Under the pieces are notes generated by a model, which saw nothing but the letters and a program-made list of their open reading frames with translations, had not been told where the DNA came from and made no database searches. From Pseudoalteromonas marina (GTDB lineage Bacteria; Pseudomonadota; Gammaproteobacteria; Enterobacterales; Alteromonadaceae): DNA of 64,000 nucleotides. The stretch lies in contig NZ_AHCB03000005.1 in the NCBI RefSeq assembly GCF_000238335.3, forward strand, positions 1 through 64,000, given 5' to 3'. Below are positions 17,588 through 27,398 of this stretch, in pieces (positions within the stretch are counted from its first letter, which is position 1; each line of letters begins with the position of its first letter). The position numbers and the translations under genes are program-made.

Positions 17588-19606
17588 ATGAAACTTAATC
17601 CAAAACAAGATGAAGCAGTAAAATACATTAGTGGTCCATGTCTAGTACTTGCTGGTGCCGGTTCTGGAAAAACCCGCGTTATTACAAACAAAATTGCTTA
17701 CTTAGTGCAAAAATGTGAATACAAAGCACGTAATATTGCAGCGGTTACTTTTACTAATAAAGCGGCTAAAGAGATGCGTGAGCGTGTATTACAAACGCTT
17801 GGCAAGCAAGAAGCAAAAGGGTTATGGGTATCAACGTTTCATACACTGGGTTTAGAAATAATAAAAAAAGAAATAAGTACACTTGGCTTTAAACCTGGTT
17901 TTTCGTTGTTTGACGATCAAGATACCAACCAGCTGTTGTCGGAGCTCACTGAAGATGAATTAAAAAAAGACAAAGATTTACTCAAGCTACTTAAAATGGA
18001 AATTGGTAGCTGGAAAAACGAATTAGTATTGCCAGAGCAAGCAATACGTGAAGCGCGTGACGCGCAAAAGGCGTTATTCGCGCAGCTATACGCGCGCTAT
18101 CAAACACAATTACGTGCTTATAATGCATTAGATTTTGACGATCTAATAATGATCCCTACGTTACTACTTACTAGCAATGCAACATCTCGTGAGCGTTGGC
18201 AGCAACGCTTTAAGTATTTGCTGGTGGATGAATACCAAGATACCAACACCAGCCAGTATCAGCTTGTAAAGCTACTCGTAGGTGAGAGAGCACGCTTTAC
18301 TGTAGTGGGCGACGATGACCAATCGATTTACTCATGGCGTGGTGCACGTCCGCAAAACCTTGTTCTTTTGAGTAAAGATTATCCCGGACTTAGGCTTATA
18401 AAGCTTGAGCAAAATTATCGAAGCGCGCAGCGCATACTTAAATCTGCCAATATACTCATTGCTAACAACCCGCACGATATAGAAAAAAAACTATTTAGTG
18501 AGTTAGGGTACGGTGAGCCGATAAAAGTTATTGGGTGTCGTGATGAAGAGCATGAGTCGGAGCGTGTAGTTGCTGAAATTATTTCGCATAAATTTATGAA
18601 GCGCACCAGCTACAAAGACTACGCTATATTGTATCGTGGTAATCACCAAGCACGTGGCTTTGAAAAGTCATTAATGAGCAACCGCATTCCCTATAAAATT
18701 AGTGGCGGTATGTCGTTTTTTGCGCGTTCAGAAATTAAAGACATCATGGCGTATTTACGTTTGCTCGTAAACCAAGACGACGATAACGCATTTTTACGTA
18801 TAGTAAACACGCCTAGACGAGAAATAGGCACGGTAACACTTGAAAAACTGGGCACTTTAGCCAACGAAAAACATCAAAGTTTGTTTGCTACTTGTTTTGA
18901 TAACGACCTGAGTTACAGGCTAAAAGGGCGTGGTTTTAACGCTTTAGCTGGGTTTGCTCGATGGATTGTCGAATTGTCAGATAACGCGGTACGCAGTGAT
19001 ACGTTAGAGGCAGTGAAAGACTTAGTGCGTAATATTAATTACGAAGCCTACCTATACGAATCATCGCCCAGTGCTAAAGCGGCTGAAATGAGAATGAAAA
19101 ACGTCTCTGAATTATATCGTTGGATCACAGACATGCTAACCGGAGACGCTGACAATGAACCGATGACGCTTGCCGAGGTGGTTAGTAAACTTACACTGCG
19201 CGATATGCTTGAGCGTAACGAGGAAGAAGATGAGTCCGATGCAGTTCAGCTACTTACATTGCATGCTTCTAAAGGCTTAGAATATCCGTATGTGTTTATG
19301 GTTGGCATGGAAGAAGGGTTATTACCTCATCAGGTAAGTATTGATGAAGACAATGTAGATGAAGAGCGCCGACTCGCTTACGTTGGTATTACGCGTGCTC
19401 AGCAAGAGTTAACACTAACTTATGCAAAAATTCGCCGTCAATTTGGTGAAACTTCTGAAACAGAGTTAAGTCGATTTGTGCAAGAGTTACCGCAAGATGA
19501 TTTAGCATTTGAAAACAAAAAGGCGCCTAGTTCGCAGGCAGAGCGAATGGAAAAAGGGCAAGCCAGGGTAGCAAATTTACGGGCTATGTTTAAAAAACCT
19601 GAGTGA
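17588..19606 (+). CDS. rep: ATP-dependent DNA helicase Rep
   Basis: Rep is a 3'-5' superfamily 1A helicase that helps replication forks pass bound proteins. The 672 residues match the E. coli length (673). The Walker A motif is GAGSGKT (23-29), motif Ia is [12 protein letters not shown], the Walker B motif is VDEYQDTN, motif III is [13 protein letters not shown] and motif IV is QNYRS. Motif V/VI is present as [16 protein letters not shown] and [11 protein letters not shown]. The ATG at 17588 starts [11 protein letters not shown], as in the family. A weak hairpin overlaps the stop codon. Confidence 0.96.
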   Translation: MKLNPKQDEAVKYISGPCLVLAGAGSGKTRVITNKIAYLVQKCEYKARNIAAVTFTNKAAKEMRERVLQTLGKQEAKGLWVSTFHTLGLEIIKKEISTLGFKPGFSLFDDQDTNQLLSELTEDELKKDKDLLKLLKMEIGSWKNELVLPEQAIREARDAQKALFAQLYARYQTQLRAYNALDFDDLIMIPTLLLTSNATSRERWQQRFKYLLVDEYQDTNTSQYQLVKLLVGERARFTVVGDDDQSIYSWRGARPQNLVLLSKDYPGLRLIKLEQNYRSAQRILKSANILIANNPHDIEKKLFSELGYGEPIKVIGCRDEEHESERVVAEIISHKFMKRTSYKDYAILYRGNHQARGFEKSLMSNRIPYKISGGMSFFARSEIKDIMAYLRLLVNQDDDNAFLRIVNTPRREIGTVTLEKLGTLANEKHQSLFATCFDNDLSYRLKGRGFNALAGFARWIVELSDNAVRSDTLEAVKDLVRNINYEAYLYESSPSAKAAEMRMKNVSELYRWITDMLTGDADNEPMTLAEVVSKLTLRDMLERNEEEDESDAVQLLTLHASKGLEYPYVFMVGMEEGLLPHQVSIDEDNVDEERRLAYVGITRAQQELTLTYAKIRRQFGETSETELSRFVQELPQDDLAFENKKAPSSQAERMEKGQARVANLRAMFKKPE

Positions 19607-19636
19607 AATCAGGCGTTTTTATAACCAAAGCTGGGC

Positions 19637-22201
19637 TTAAACTGATTGACTGACGTGTTCTGGCTGTGACTCAGGGCAAGCTAAAGTGTGCTGTTTGCCA
19701 ACAAAATATGACAAGCCATGTTTCTCCAATAAGGCTCTAAAATTAAGAATAGAGGGTCCTTTTGCAATGACCTTCATTTTTTTGAGCTTAGTGATAGGAA
19801 GCACACCTTGTAGTTGCAGGTCGTAACTATCTTGTTGCAATATTCGCTTGCTAAAGGTGGAGCTAAGCAATAGATAGTCAAAATTTACATCGGTTAATAG
19901 GTTAAGTTCACATCTGTCTTTAGCAAAATTATTTAAGCCAATTGAGTAGCCTAACAAAGATAATTGCTTAAGATTTTCTAGCTGAGTAGCACATGCATGG
20001 CGAATTTCTTGCTCATCAAAAAGTAAACAAAGTTGGCTTGGGCCACGTTGTTTATTTAACACATCAACAAATAAAGTAAATTCGTGTTTTTCAAGTAATA
20101 AGCAAGAGCACGGTACTAATGCCATTGCCACATTTGCATTTATGGCCTGCGTGTAAGCACACGCTAGCAGTTGCAACTCTACTTTTAAGTGTTGCTCTTT
20201 GTCGGTAGCAAATTTTTTCAAAACCTCAAAACTGGTAAACCCTAAAATAGGATGCTCACCGAACGCTTCAAAAAGCGATTCAGATTGCTGTTGCTCGTTT
20301 AGTGTAATAATTTCTGAGCTTCTAAAGCTCATTGGCATAACATCAAGATGATGCAGTGCTTTTTGCCCTACATCAGCTATTGATTGAGTGAGCAACGGAT
20401 GAAACAGCTCGTAACGATTTTTTCCAGAATTCTTTGCATGATACATCGCGGCATCAGCATCACGAATAATTTCGTCGGTATGCTTATAGCTTTGTTTTGA
20501 GTAGTTTATCCCAATGCTAGCACCGCTTTGCAGCAAAGTGCCTTTAATATTAAAAGGCTTTTTCATTAAATCGATAATACGATTAGCCACATCTTCGGCC
20601 TGTTGTGGTTCGGTTAAATGCGTTAGTAAAATAACGAATTCATCTCCACCTAAACGGGCTAATAAATCATGTTCACGAATACATTGTGAAAACAGCTCAC
20701 TCACATTAATTAAGAATTGATCGCCAGCTTGGTGACCTAGTTGGTCGTTAATATCTTTAAACTTATCTAAATCAATAAACAGAACAGCAAATTGACGCTC
20801 TGGAAAACGCTGAAAATGTTGAAGTGTTTTTTCTAATTGGGTTAAAAATAAACTGCGGTTTGGCAAGCTTGTTAACGAATCGTGATGGGCGTCATGATAA
20901 AGCTGCTGCTCTATTTTTTTTCGTTCTTCAATTTGCATTTGCAAATGCAAATTAGTTTGTTGCAGTTCTTTTGTTTTTTCGTTTACTCTAAATTCAAGCT
21001 CTTGGTGACTTTTAGCTATAGCCTGATTTGCAAGCTTAGTTTGTAAAACAGCCGCTATTTGGTGCGATACAAAGGTAATTAATTCGTTATCGTCTTGACT
21101 AAAAATATGTTTATTGTTGTATGCTTGGCACACAATAAGGCCAATAACACCCTGCGATGTTTTTAAAGGTGCGCCTAGCCAGCTCGTCGCTTTTTGTTTG
21201 TTAGGAACGGGGGCTGAACGTTGTACCACGCCACTATTTAATAATGCTTGTGCTTTTTCTGGGTTAATAAGCTGTGTTTCTTCGGTGCTTATTACTAATT
21301 CGCTGTAGCCTTTGGCAAACTGGCGGGGCTGAGTATTTTCCTTATATTCATCAACACAGTAAGGGAATGTTATCCAGCCTGAGTCTTTGTCATAAAGTGC
21401 AATATAAAGATTTTCTGCGTAGGTAATTGTTTTTATTATGCCATGTATTTTAACGTAAGCATCATCAAGATTTTTAGCTTGAGTGGCGATTTCAGATACT
21501 TTAAATAAAATTTGTTGACGTTGCAGCGCGCGTTTACGATTAGCTACTTCAAGATTAAGTGCATCGTTACTTTGAGTCAGTGCTCGAGTGCGAATTTTTA
21601 CTTCTGACTCTAAATACTCACGTTTTTTTACACGTTCTATCGCCGTCGCTAAATATAGCGACATCACTTCAAGAAGTTGTATTTGCTGGGAGTTATAACT
21701 TTGATTTATGTCATAGCTTTGAGCGGCTAACACACCAATAATATTTTTTTCTTGGTACACAGGTACACCTACCCAATGTTCAGCGGGTGTGCCTAGCGCT
21801 TTGAATAAGCCATTAGCGGCTGCCTCTTGCATTTGCTGTTTTGTAAAGTATGTGGTTTTACCTTCTTTAAATACGTAACCGGTAGCACCTTCATCAAAAC
21901 TATTAGAGTGATTTAGTGGTACTGCAATGCCATCTTTTTCATCTGAAAAATAAGAAAGCTCTAATGTTTGGCACTGCTGGTTTTGTAAAACAACGTAAAA
22001 GCTTTTACTGGGGACATACTTTTGTAAAATATCGTGTATAGCGGGATAAAGTAGTGTTAACTCCGCAACCGTACTCGCGCGCTCAGAAAGTTGGATAAGC
22101 GCATTTTGCAAATGGTGTGATTGCTTGTACTTTTCGAGTAGGGTTTTGAGGCGTTTATTTTGATACGCTAATCTACGCGATGAAGGGAGTTTATCTTCCA
22201 A
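19637..22201 (-). CDS. GAF-GAF-GGDEF protein with degenerate C-terminal EAL-like domain
   Basis: This 854-residue cytoplasmic protein has two GAF-type sensory domains (about 45-190 and 235-390), a coiled coil (about 395-435) and a complete GGDEF domain with GGDEF at 518-522. The inhibitory RxxD site (509-512) lies at the usual five-residue distance. It should make cyclic di-GMP from GTP. The C-terminal 200 residues resemble an EAL fold in spacing, for example IGLNNF where DDFGTG is expected and KGPS where EGVE is expected. The catalytic EAL, Asp-Asp and Lys residues are gone, so this part is presumably a non-catalytic regulator or partner site. There is no membrane segment. It is convergent with rep. 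Confidence 0.87.
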   Translation of the reverse strand: MEDKLPSSRRLAYQNKRLKTLLEKYKQSHHLQNALIQLSERASTVAELTLLYPAIHDILQKYVPSKSFYVVLQNQQCQTLELSYFSDEKDGIAVPLNHSNSFDEGATGYVFKEGKTTYFTKQQMQEAAANGLFKALGTPAEHWVGVPVYQEKNIIGVLAAQSYDINQSYNSQQIQLLEVMSLYLATAIERVKKREYLESEVKIRTRALTQSNDALNLEVANRKRALQRQQILFKVSEIATQAKNLDDAYVKIHGIIKTITYAENLYIALYDKDSGWITFPYCVDEYKENTQPRQFAKGYSELVISTEETQLINPEKAQALLNSGVVQRSAPVPNKQKATSWLGAPLKTSQGVIGLIVCQAYNNKHIFSQDDNELITFVSHQIAAVLQTKLANQAIAKSHQELEFRVNEKTKELQQTNLHLQMQIEERKKIEQQLYHDAHHDSLTSLPNRSLFLTQLEKTLQHFQRFPERQFAVLFIDLDKFKDINDQLGHQAGDQFLINVSELFSQCIREHDLLARLGGDEFVILLTHLTEPQQAEDVANRIIDLMKKPFNIKGTLLQSGASIGINYSKQSYKHTDEIIRDADAAMYHAKNSGKNRYELFHPLLTQSIADVGQKALHHLDVMPMSFRSSEIITLNEQQQSESLFEAFGEHPILGFTSFEVLKKFATDKEQHLKVELQLLACAYTQAINANVAMALVPCSCLLLEKHEFTLFVDVLNKQRGPSQLCLLFDEQEIRHACATQLENLKQLSLLGYSIGLNNFAKDRCELNLLTDVNFDYLLLSSTFSKRILQQDSYDLQLQGVLPITKLKKMKVIAKGPSILNFRALLEKHGLSYFVGKQHTLACPESQPEHVSQSV

Positions 22202-22315
22202 TGATGTAACCGATATTATTATTGTATAGTTATTAGACTTATACTTTCACTTTTAGTGCTTAGCGTCAAGCTGATATTCTAATAAAAATAATGGTTAACG
22301 CGGTATTTTGAGCAT

Positions 22316-22347
22316 AAAAAAAGGCTTAACAAGTTAAGCCTTTTTTT
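22316..22347. terminator. Bidirectional terminator after the cytochrome c5 gene
   Basis: GGCTTAA (22323-22329) pairs with TTAAGCC (22334-22340), flanked by A and T runs on both sides. It serves the minus-strand cytochrome gene. Confidence 0.87.
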
Positions 22348-22362
22348 ATGTATAACTGAGCG

Positions 22363-22758
22363 TTATTCTGCTGTCATGAAGTCGATTGCTGCGCTTATTT
22401 CATCGTCAGAACAATCCATGCATGTGCCTCTAGCTGGCATTGCATTAAAGCCGTTAATTGCATGCTCAAGTAGCGTATCTTTGCCTTTGGCAATACGCGG
22501 TGCCCAATCGTCTGCAGATTTAGGTGCACCTAATGCGCCTGTACCATGACATGCAAAGCACGCAGCCTGGTAAACTTGCTCACCAGAGCGAGGCCCTGTT
22601 GGCGCGGCAGCTACTGCAGCTTTATCACCTTCAAGGTACACAGCACCAACAGGTGCTAAACGCTTTTTAATTGCATCTTCAGTCATAGAGTTATCATATG
22701 GCTGTGCGTATGCTGTAGTTGCTAACACTAATAATGCTAATGCTGTTAATTTTTTCAT
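22363..22758 (-). CDS. Cytochrome c5 family protein
   Basis: This 131-residue monohaem cytochrome has a signal peptide cleaved after TAYA (about residue 18), so it is periplasmic. The haem motif is CFACH (67-71), with a likely axial Met107 in NAMPARG. The extra cysteine pair in GTCMDCSDDE (113 and 116) is typical of c5 cytochromes. It probably carries electrons between the bc1 complex and terminal oxidases or reductases. It is monocistronic with a terminator immediately after. Confidence 0.9.
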   Translation of the reverse strand: MKKLTALALLVLATTAYAQPYDNSMTEDAIKKRLAPVGAVYLEGDKAAVAAAPTGPRSGEQVYQAACFACHGTGALGAPKSADDWAPRIAKGKDTLLEHAINGFNAMPARGTCMDCSDDEISAAIDFMTAE

Positions 22759-22974
22759 TTTGCCTTGCTCACTTCGATTTGAACGTGATCAATCACGATA
22801 TAGATGACGGAAATTACGCCGATTATAACTCTCTGAGGCAATTTATAAAATGCTAAGAGGTATTTTTATTACTAAAAACTGGCTACTTTTTGCGTTAGCT
22901 CAACAAAAATAAGTGCCTTGGCGTATTTATTTAGCCAATATACCTGGTCATCTAATAAATAACCTTTGTTACAA

Positions 22975-23622
22975 TCAATTTAATGCTAATACGGATTTAA
23001 CAAGTTTTTCGATCCCCGCATCTGCTTCAACAATCGATTGCGCTAGCATGTAAGCAGGTGTAGTCACAATTTTATTGTGTTGATCAATTACAACGTCATC
23101 AACGTCACAATTTAAGTGTGTTGCGCCAAGCTTAGTGAGTGCGACTGCTGTGTCTTTATCGTTGCCAATAGTGATTTTTGCATCGTCGTAAATAAATGGA
23201 GTTAACGCAGGCGCGATACACATAAAGCCGGCTGGTTTATTGGCATTAGCGAATTTTTTACAGGCGTTTAATACGTCGTTGTTAATGGTTGCTTGTGCGC
23301 CTTTGACCGCAAAGTCACATAAGTTTTTCGCAGCACCAAAACCACCTGGAACTATTAATGCGTCAAATTGATCGCTATTAAGGTGGTTAAGCGCTTTTAT
23401 ATCACCTCGGGCAATACGTGCAGCTTCTACTAGTACATTACGCTTTTCACTCATTTCCTCACCCGTTAGATGATTAATAGTGTGAAGTTGCTCTATGTCT
23501 GGTGCAAAACACTGGTAGGTTGCACCATTTTTAGCTATGTGTAAAAGAGTCAAAATGGCTTCATTAATTTCGGCACCATCGTATACACCATTTCCAGCTA
23601 ATAACACGGCTACTTTTTTCAT
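22975..23622 (-). CDS. elbB: ElbB, DJ-1/PfpI-like glyoxalase family protein
   Basis: This 215-residue protein of the glutamine amidotransferase-like/DJ-1 fold matches ElbB (isoprenoid biosynthesis protein with amidotransferase-like domain). Visible features are the opening VAVLLAGNGVYDGAEINEA, the CFAPD segment, VPGGFGAAKNLCDFA and the nucleophile-elbow region GFMCIAPA. In E. coli the gene was linked by genetics to lycopene yield, and a glyoxalase activity was reported. Its physiological role remains uncertain. It is divergent from polA. Confidence 0.9.
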   Translation of the reverse strand: MKKVAVLLAGNGVYDGAEINEAILTLLHIAKNGATYQCFAPDIEQLHTINHLTGEEMSEKRNVLVEAARIARGDIKALNHLNSDQFDALIVPGGFGAAKNLCDFAVKGAQATINNDVLNACKKFANANKPAGFMCIAPALTPFIYDDAKITIGNDKDTAVALTKLGATHLNCDVDDVVIDQHNKIVTTPAYMLAQSIVEADAGIEKLVKSVLALN

Positions 23623-24145
23623 GCTTTTGTGCTCCTTGATTTAATTTATTCAGTCTATAGTTTGAAGTTTAACACGGACGAAATTGCCTATTTAAATTAA
23701 TTTTTGTGTGAAAATTATCCGCTAAGTAAGTTGCAATGCGGCATATGCCATTTCACAATTAGCACCAATAAAAAAAAGTATAAAGGATCGCTATGATCTT
23801 CGATCCATTATGCTAGAATACTCCTCCGGTTATTTAATTGGACACGAATAACCAAAGTAGATGATGGCACTAGTAGCCATACAAAACCTTTTTCCACATT
23901 GGTTTAAAAATAATAAAAAAAGAACTTCGTATTATCTTTTTTAAGTTAAAACATATAGTTAATCATTTTTCTAGGCTTTTAAATAGGCCTTGGAAGAATT
24001 ATTTGTGCCTGTTATCTACATACTTATCCACAGCTTGCTCTTATTTTAATAAAATACCGAATATCAATTGATAGTCGTTTTATTTTAACCCTTATGGCAT
24101 GCTTACAATTATCATAATTTTTAGCATTTAGGATCCAAATTCACC
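23623..24145. other. Divergent intergenic region between elbB and polA
   Basis: Non-coding. It holds several inverted repeats: GGATCG...CGATCC near 23785-23807, and GGTTATT (23828-23834) with AATAACC (23847-23853). Two adjacent DnaA-box-like 9-mers lie at 24012-24032. The promoters of elbB and polA must lie here, but I could not single out convincing boxes. Confidence 0.55.
24012..24032 (+). promoter_or_regulatory. Two DnaA-box-like sites upstream of polA
   Basis: TTATCCACA (24024-24032) is a perfect match to the DnaA box consensus TTATNCACA. TTATCTACA (24012-24020) differs by one base and lies three bases upstream in the same orientation. They end about 114 bases before the polA start codon. 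Confidence 0.5.
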
Positions 24146-26881
24146 ATGGCTCAGATCCCCGAAAATCCACTTATTTTAGTTGATGGTTCGTCGTATTTAT
24201 TTCGTGCTTATCATTCTCCTCCACATCTAACTAATTCTAAGGGTGAGGCTACGGGCGCTATTTATGGCGTTATTAATATGCTGAAAAGCTTGATCAGACA
24301 GTATGATCCCTCGCATATGGTGGTTGTATTTGACGCCAAAGGTAAAACATTCCGTAACGACATGTACAGCGAATACAAAGCTAATCGCCCACCTATGCCT
24401 GACGACTTACGCACCCAAATAGCACCTATCCACAGTATTATTAAAGCAATGGGGTTTCCGCTTATTAGTATTGAAGGGGTTGAAGCAGACGATGTCATTG
24501 GAACCTTTGCGCGAATTGCCTCTGAGCAAAAACGCCATGTATTGGTTTCGACCGGCGATAAAGATATGGCCCAGCTTGTGAATGAGCATGTGACACTCAT
24601 TAATACGATGACCGACACTATTTCAGATCCTGACACTGTTGTTGAAAAGTTTGGTGTGGGCCCAGATCTTATAATTGATTACCTAGCACTGATGGGCGAT
24701 AAGGTTGATAACATTCCTGGCGTAGAAGGCTGTGGCCCTAAAACAGCTGTAAAATGGTTACAAAAATATGGATCTCTGCAAGGTGTAATGGATAACGCAG
24801 GCGAAATTAAAGGTAAAATTGGTGAAAAATTAGCAAATGCATTAGATCATTTACCTTTAAGCTATGAGTTGGCGACCATTAAGTGTGACGTTGAGGTTGA
24901 GTCAGATCTTGATACGTTTAAATTGCAGGAGCCAAATAAAGACGAGCTAATTGCTTTATATGGTGAATGCGAATTTCGTCGTTGGTTAGCTGAGCTACTA
25001 GATAACCCAAGTGATGCACAAACTCACTTAGCAGTTCCATCGCAAGAAACAGAATTACCAAAAGTTGAAGAGGCTCATTACGAGACTATTTTAACCGAGG
25101 CGCAGTTTGATACGTTAATAGAGCAACTTAATGGCGCTGATCTTTTTGCTTTTGATACAGAAACAACTAGCCTCGATTATATGCAAGCGCAATTAGTAGG
25201 CATGAGTTTTAGCGTTAAAGCAGGAGAAGCTGCATATTTACCTGTTGCGCACGATTACCCCGATGCACCAGATCAACTAAGCCTTGAATTTGTGATGCAA
25301 AAGCTTGGGCCAATTTTAGCTGACGCTAATAAAGCGAAAGTAGGGCAGAATCTTAAATACGACAAAAGCGTATTAGCTAATGCTGGCTATGAACTCAATG
25401 GTATTAAATTTGACACTATGCTTGAGTCTTACGTATTTAACAGCGTAGGTACGCGCCACGATATGGATTCGTTGGCATTAAAGTATTTAGGTCATAAAAA
25501 TATTAGTTTTGAAGATATTGCAGGCAAGGGTAAAAAGCAGCTGACGTTTAATCAAATTGAACTCGACAAAGCAGCGCCTTATGCAGCAGAAGACGCGGAC
25601 ATAACACTTCGCTTACACGAAGTACTGTGGCCTAAAATTGAGGCAGATGAAAAGCTTAAATCAGTATTTGAAGAGATTGAAATGCCATTGGTAAGCGTCA
25701 TTTCAGATATTGAGCGCACAGGGGTTGCGATTGATAGCAACATGCTTGGCGCGCATAGCCAACGTTTAGGTGAGCGCTTAATTGAACTTGAAAAAGAGGC
25801 GTTTGAAATTGCAGGTGAACCTTTTAATTTAAGTTCACCAAAACAGTTACAAGTATTATTGTTTGAAAAGCTAGAGCTGCCAATAATTAAAAAAACGCCT
25901 AAAGGTGCACCTTCAACCGCAGAAGAGGTACTTCAAGAGCTTGCTCATGATTACCCGTTACCTAAGGTTATTATTGAACACCGTGGTTTATCAAAACTTA
26001 AATCAACATATACCGATAAACTACCGCTTATGGTTAATGAAAAAACACAGCGTGTACATACGTCATATCATCAAGCTGTAACAGCGACAGGGCGTTTAAG
26101 TTCTACCGATCCTAACCTGCAAAATATTCCTATTCGCTCAGAAGAGGGTCGTCGTATTCGAGAGGCCTTCATTGCTGCCGATGGTTATAAAATAGTGGCA
26201 GCCGATTACAGCCAAATTGAATTACGCATAATGGCGCATCTTTCACAAGATAAAGGTTTGCTTAATGCTTTTGCAAACGGTTTAGATGTTCATAGTGCGA
26301 CCGCGGCTGAGGTGTTTGGTGTTGATTTAGATGACGTAACAACAGACATGCGCCGAAAAGCAAAAGCCGTAAACTTTGGTCTTATTTATGGTATGTCGGC
26401 TTTTGGTTTAGCCCGCCAGTTAGATGTACCACGCCATGAAGCTCAACATTATATTGATAAATATTTTGAACGTTTTCCAGGCGTATTAGAGTACATGGAA
26501 ACAACACGCGAAAAAGCAGCAGAAAATGGTTATGTTGAAACAATATTTGGACGCAGATTGCATTTACCTGAAATAAATGCCCGTAACGGAGCTCGTCGTA
26601 AGGGCGCGGAGCGTGCTGCTATAAATGCGCCCATGCAAGGCACTGCTGCTGATATAATTAAAAAGGCTATGTTAAGTGTTAATCAGTGGGTGTACGAACA
26701 AGCTCCAAATACCGTGAAGCTGCTTATGCAAGTGCACGATGAATTAGTATTTGAGATTAAAACTGATTGTGCAGAGGCTTACACAAAACAAATTTGCGAG
26801 TTAATGTCACAAGCTGCTTCGCTCGATGTACCGCTAATAGTAGAGGCTGACGAAGGTGAAAACTGGGAACAAGCCCACTAA
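24146..26881 (+). CDS. polA: DNA polymerase I
   Basis: PolA fills gaps and removes RNA primers. All three domains are present in its 911 residues. The N-terminal 5'-3' exonuclease starts ILVDGSSYLFRAYH and includes EADDVIGT. The 3'-5' proofreading domain has the DxE site in FAFDTETTSLD, so it looks active. The polymerase domain has motif A VAADYSQIELR, the finger helix region RRKAKAVNFGLIYGMS and motif C QVHDELVFE. Start and length are normal. A terminator follows at once, and then a probable small RNA in the place where E. coli has Spot 42. Confidence 0.97.
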   Translation: MAQIPENPLILVDGSSYLFRAYHSPPHLTNSKGEATGAIYGVINMLKSLIRQYDPSHMVVVFDAKGKTFRNDMYSEYKANRPPMPDDLRTQIAPIHSIIKAMGFPLISIEGVEADDVIGTFARIASEQKRHVLVSTGDKDMAQLVNEHVTLINTMTDTISDPDTVVEKFGVGPDLIIDYLALMGDKVDNIPGVEGCGPKTAVKWLQKYGSLQGVMDNAGEIKGKIGEKLANALDHLPLSYELATIKCDVEVESDLDTFKLQEPNKDELIALYGECEFRRWLAELLDNPSDAQTHLAVPSQETELPKVEEAHYETILTEAQFDTLIEQLNGADLFAFDTETTSLDYMQAQLVGMSFSVKAGEAAYLPVAHDYPDAPDQLSLEFVMQKLGPILADANKAKVGQNLKYDKSVLANAGYELNGIKFDTMLESYVFNSVGTRHDMDSLALKYLGHKNISFEDIAGKGKKQLTFNQIELDKAAPYAAEDADITLRLHEVLWPKIEADEKLKSVFEEIEMPLVSVISDIERTGVAIDSNMLGAHSQRLGERLIELEKEAFEIAGEPFNLSSPKQLQVLLFEKLELPIIKKTPKGAPSTAEEVLQELAHDYPLPKVIIEHRGLSKLKSTYTDKLPLMVNEKTQRVHTSYHQAVTATGRLSSTDPNLQNIPIRSEEGRRIREAFIAADGYKIVAADYSQIELRIMAHLSQDKGLLNAFANGLDVHSATAAEVFGVDLDDVTTDMRRKAKAVNFGLIYGMSAFGLARQLDVPRHEAQHYIDKYFERFPGVLEYMETTREKAAENGYVETIFGRRLHLPEINARNGARRKGAERAAINAPMQGTAADIIKKAMLSVNQWVYEQAPNTVKLLMQVHDELVFEIKTDCAEAYTKQICELMSQAASLDVPLIVEADEGENWEQAH

Positions 26882-26895
26882 ACTTTATAAATAAT

Positions 26896-26920
26896 AAAAG
26901 CGCCAATAGGCGCTTTTTTT
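26896..26920 (+). terminator. Terminator of polA
   Basis: AAAAGCGCC (26896-26904), loop AATA, then GGCGCTTTT (26909-26917) in a T run, 15 bases after the stop codon. Confidence 0.9.
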
Positions 26921-27091
26921 ATGTGTATTAAAAATAGTAGTACCTTAACGGTCAATTTTATATAAACAGAATTTAGTTAATAATTGGTTAAAATAGGTAA
27001 TTATTTATGCCAAATGGTTACATGTTCGTCAATTCTAACTATTAATGCAGAATATGATTGTATTTTTATGCGCGCTTTTGTTAAAGTCCCG

Positions 27092-27208
27092 CCCGTCCTA
27101 CTCTGTAGGACATCCTGTTGATGATGCGTCTGTAAAGATGCAACAAATTGTTAGCGACTCCCCAGTTTGCTATATCGGCCTAATAACCTTTTATTAGGCC
27201 GTTTTTTA
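27092..27208 (+). ncRNA. Candidate small RNA downstream of polA (Spot 42 position)
   Basis: The 480-base gap between polA and the YceI gene holds what looks like a free-standing RNA gene. A weak promoter (TTGTAT at 27058-27063, then TAAAGT at 27082-27087, followed by a GC-rich discriminator) precedes a perfect 7-bp hairpin (GTCCTAC at 27095-27101 with GTAGGAC at 27105-27111). A second hairpin follows (TGCGTC with GATGCA). The end is a strong terminator (GGCCTAATAA at 27177-27186 with TTATTAGGCC at 27191-27200, then GTTTTTTATT). E. coli has the sRNA Spot 42 between polA and engB, the same neighbourhood. The sequence here does not resemble Spot 42 as I know it, so the class is unassigned. The 5' end is approximate. 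Confidence 0.65.
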
Positions 27209-27398
27209 TTCCGCACTTTTCAGTATTCTCGACCTAATTATTACTGCTATTGTGATCACCTTTACGTTTAAATCCCGTAATTATAGCGAGTATTAGTTAC
27301 GATATTACAATCTCATATTTTAGTATGGTTTAAGCTATTTCTAAATGATAGTATTCAATGAGGTTTTACCTTGATCTATGTATTTAAAGGAGTGCGTT

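Noticed and set aside
19598..19620. Terminator of rep (CCTGA/TCAGG hairpin plus T run).
   Set aside because: The stem is only five base pairs and overlaps the stop codon. It is possible but too weak to list.
23785..23853. Small RNA or tRNA remnant upstream of polA.
   Set aside because: There are two short hairpins, but no terminator T run, cloverleaf or promoter that would make a gene likely.
27092..27208. Naming the post-polA RNA Spot 42.
   Set aside because: Position fits but the known 5' end and core of Spot 42 are not seen. I left it unassigned.
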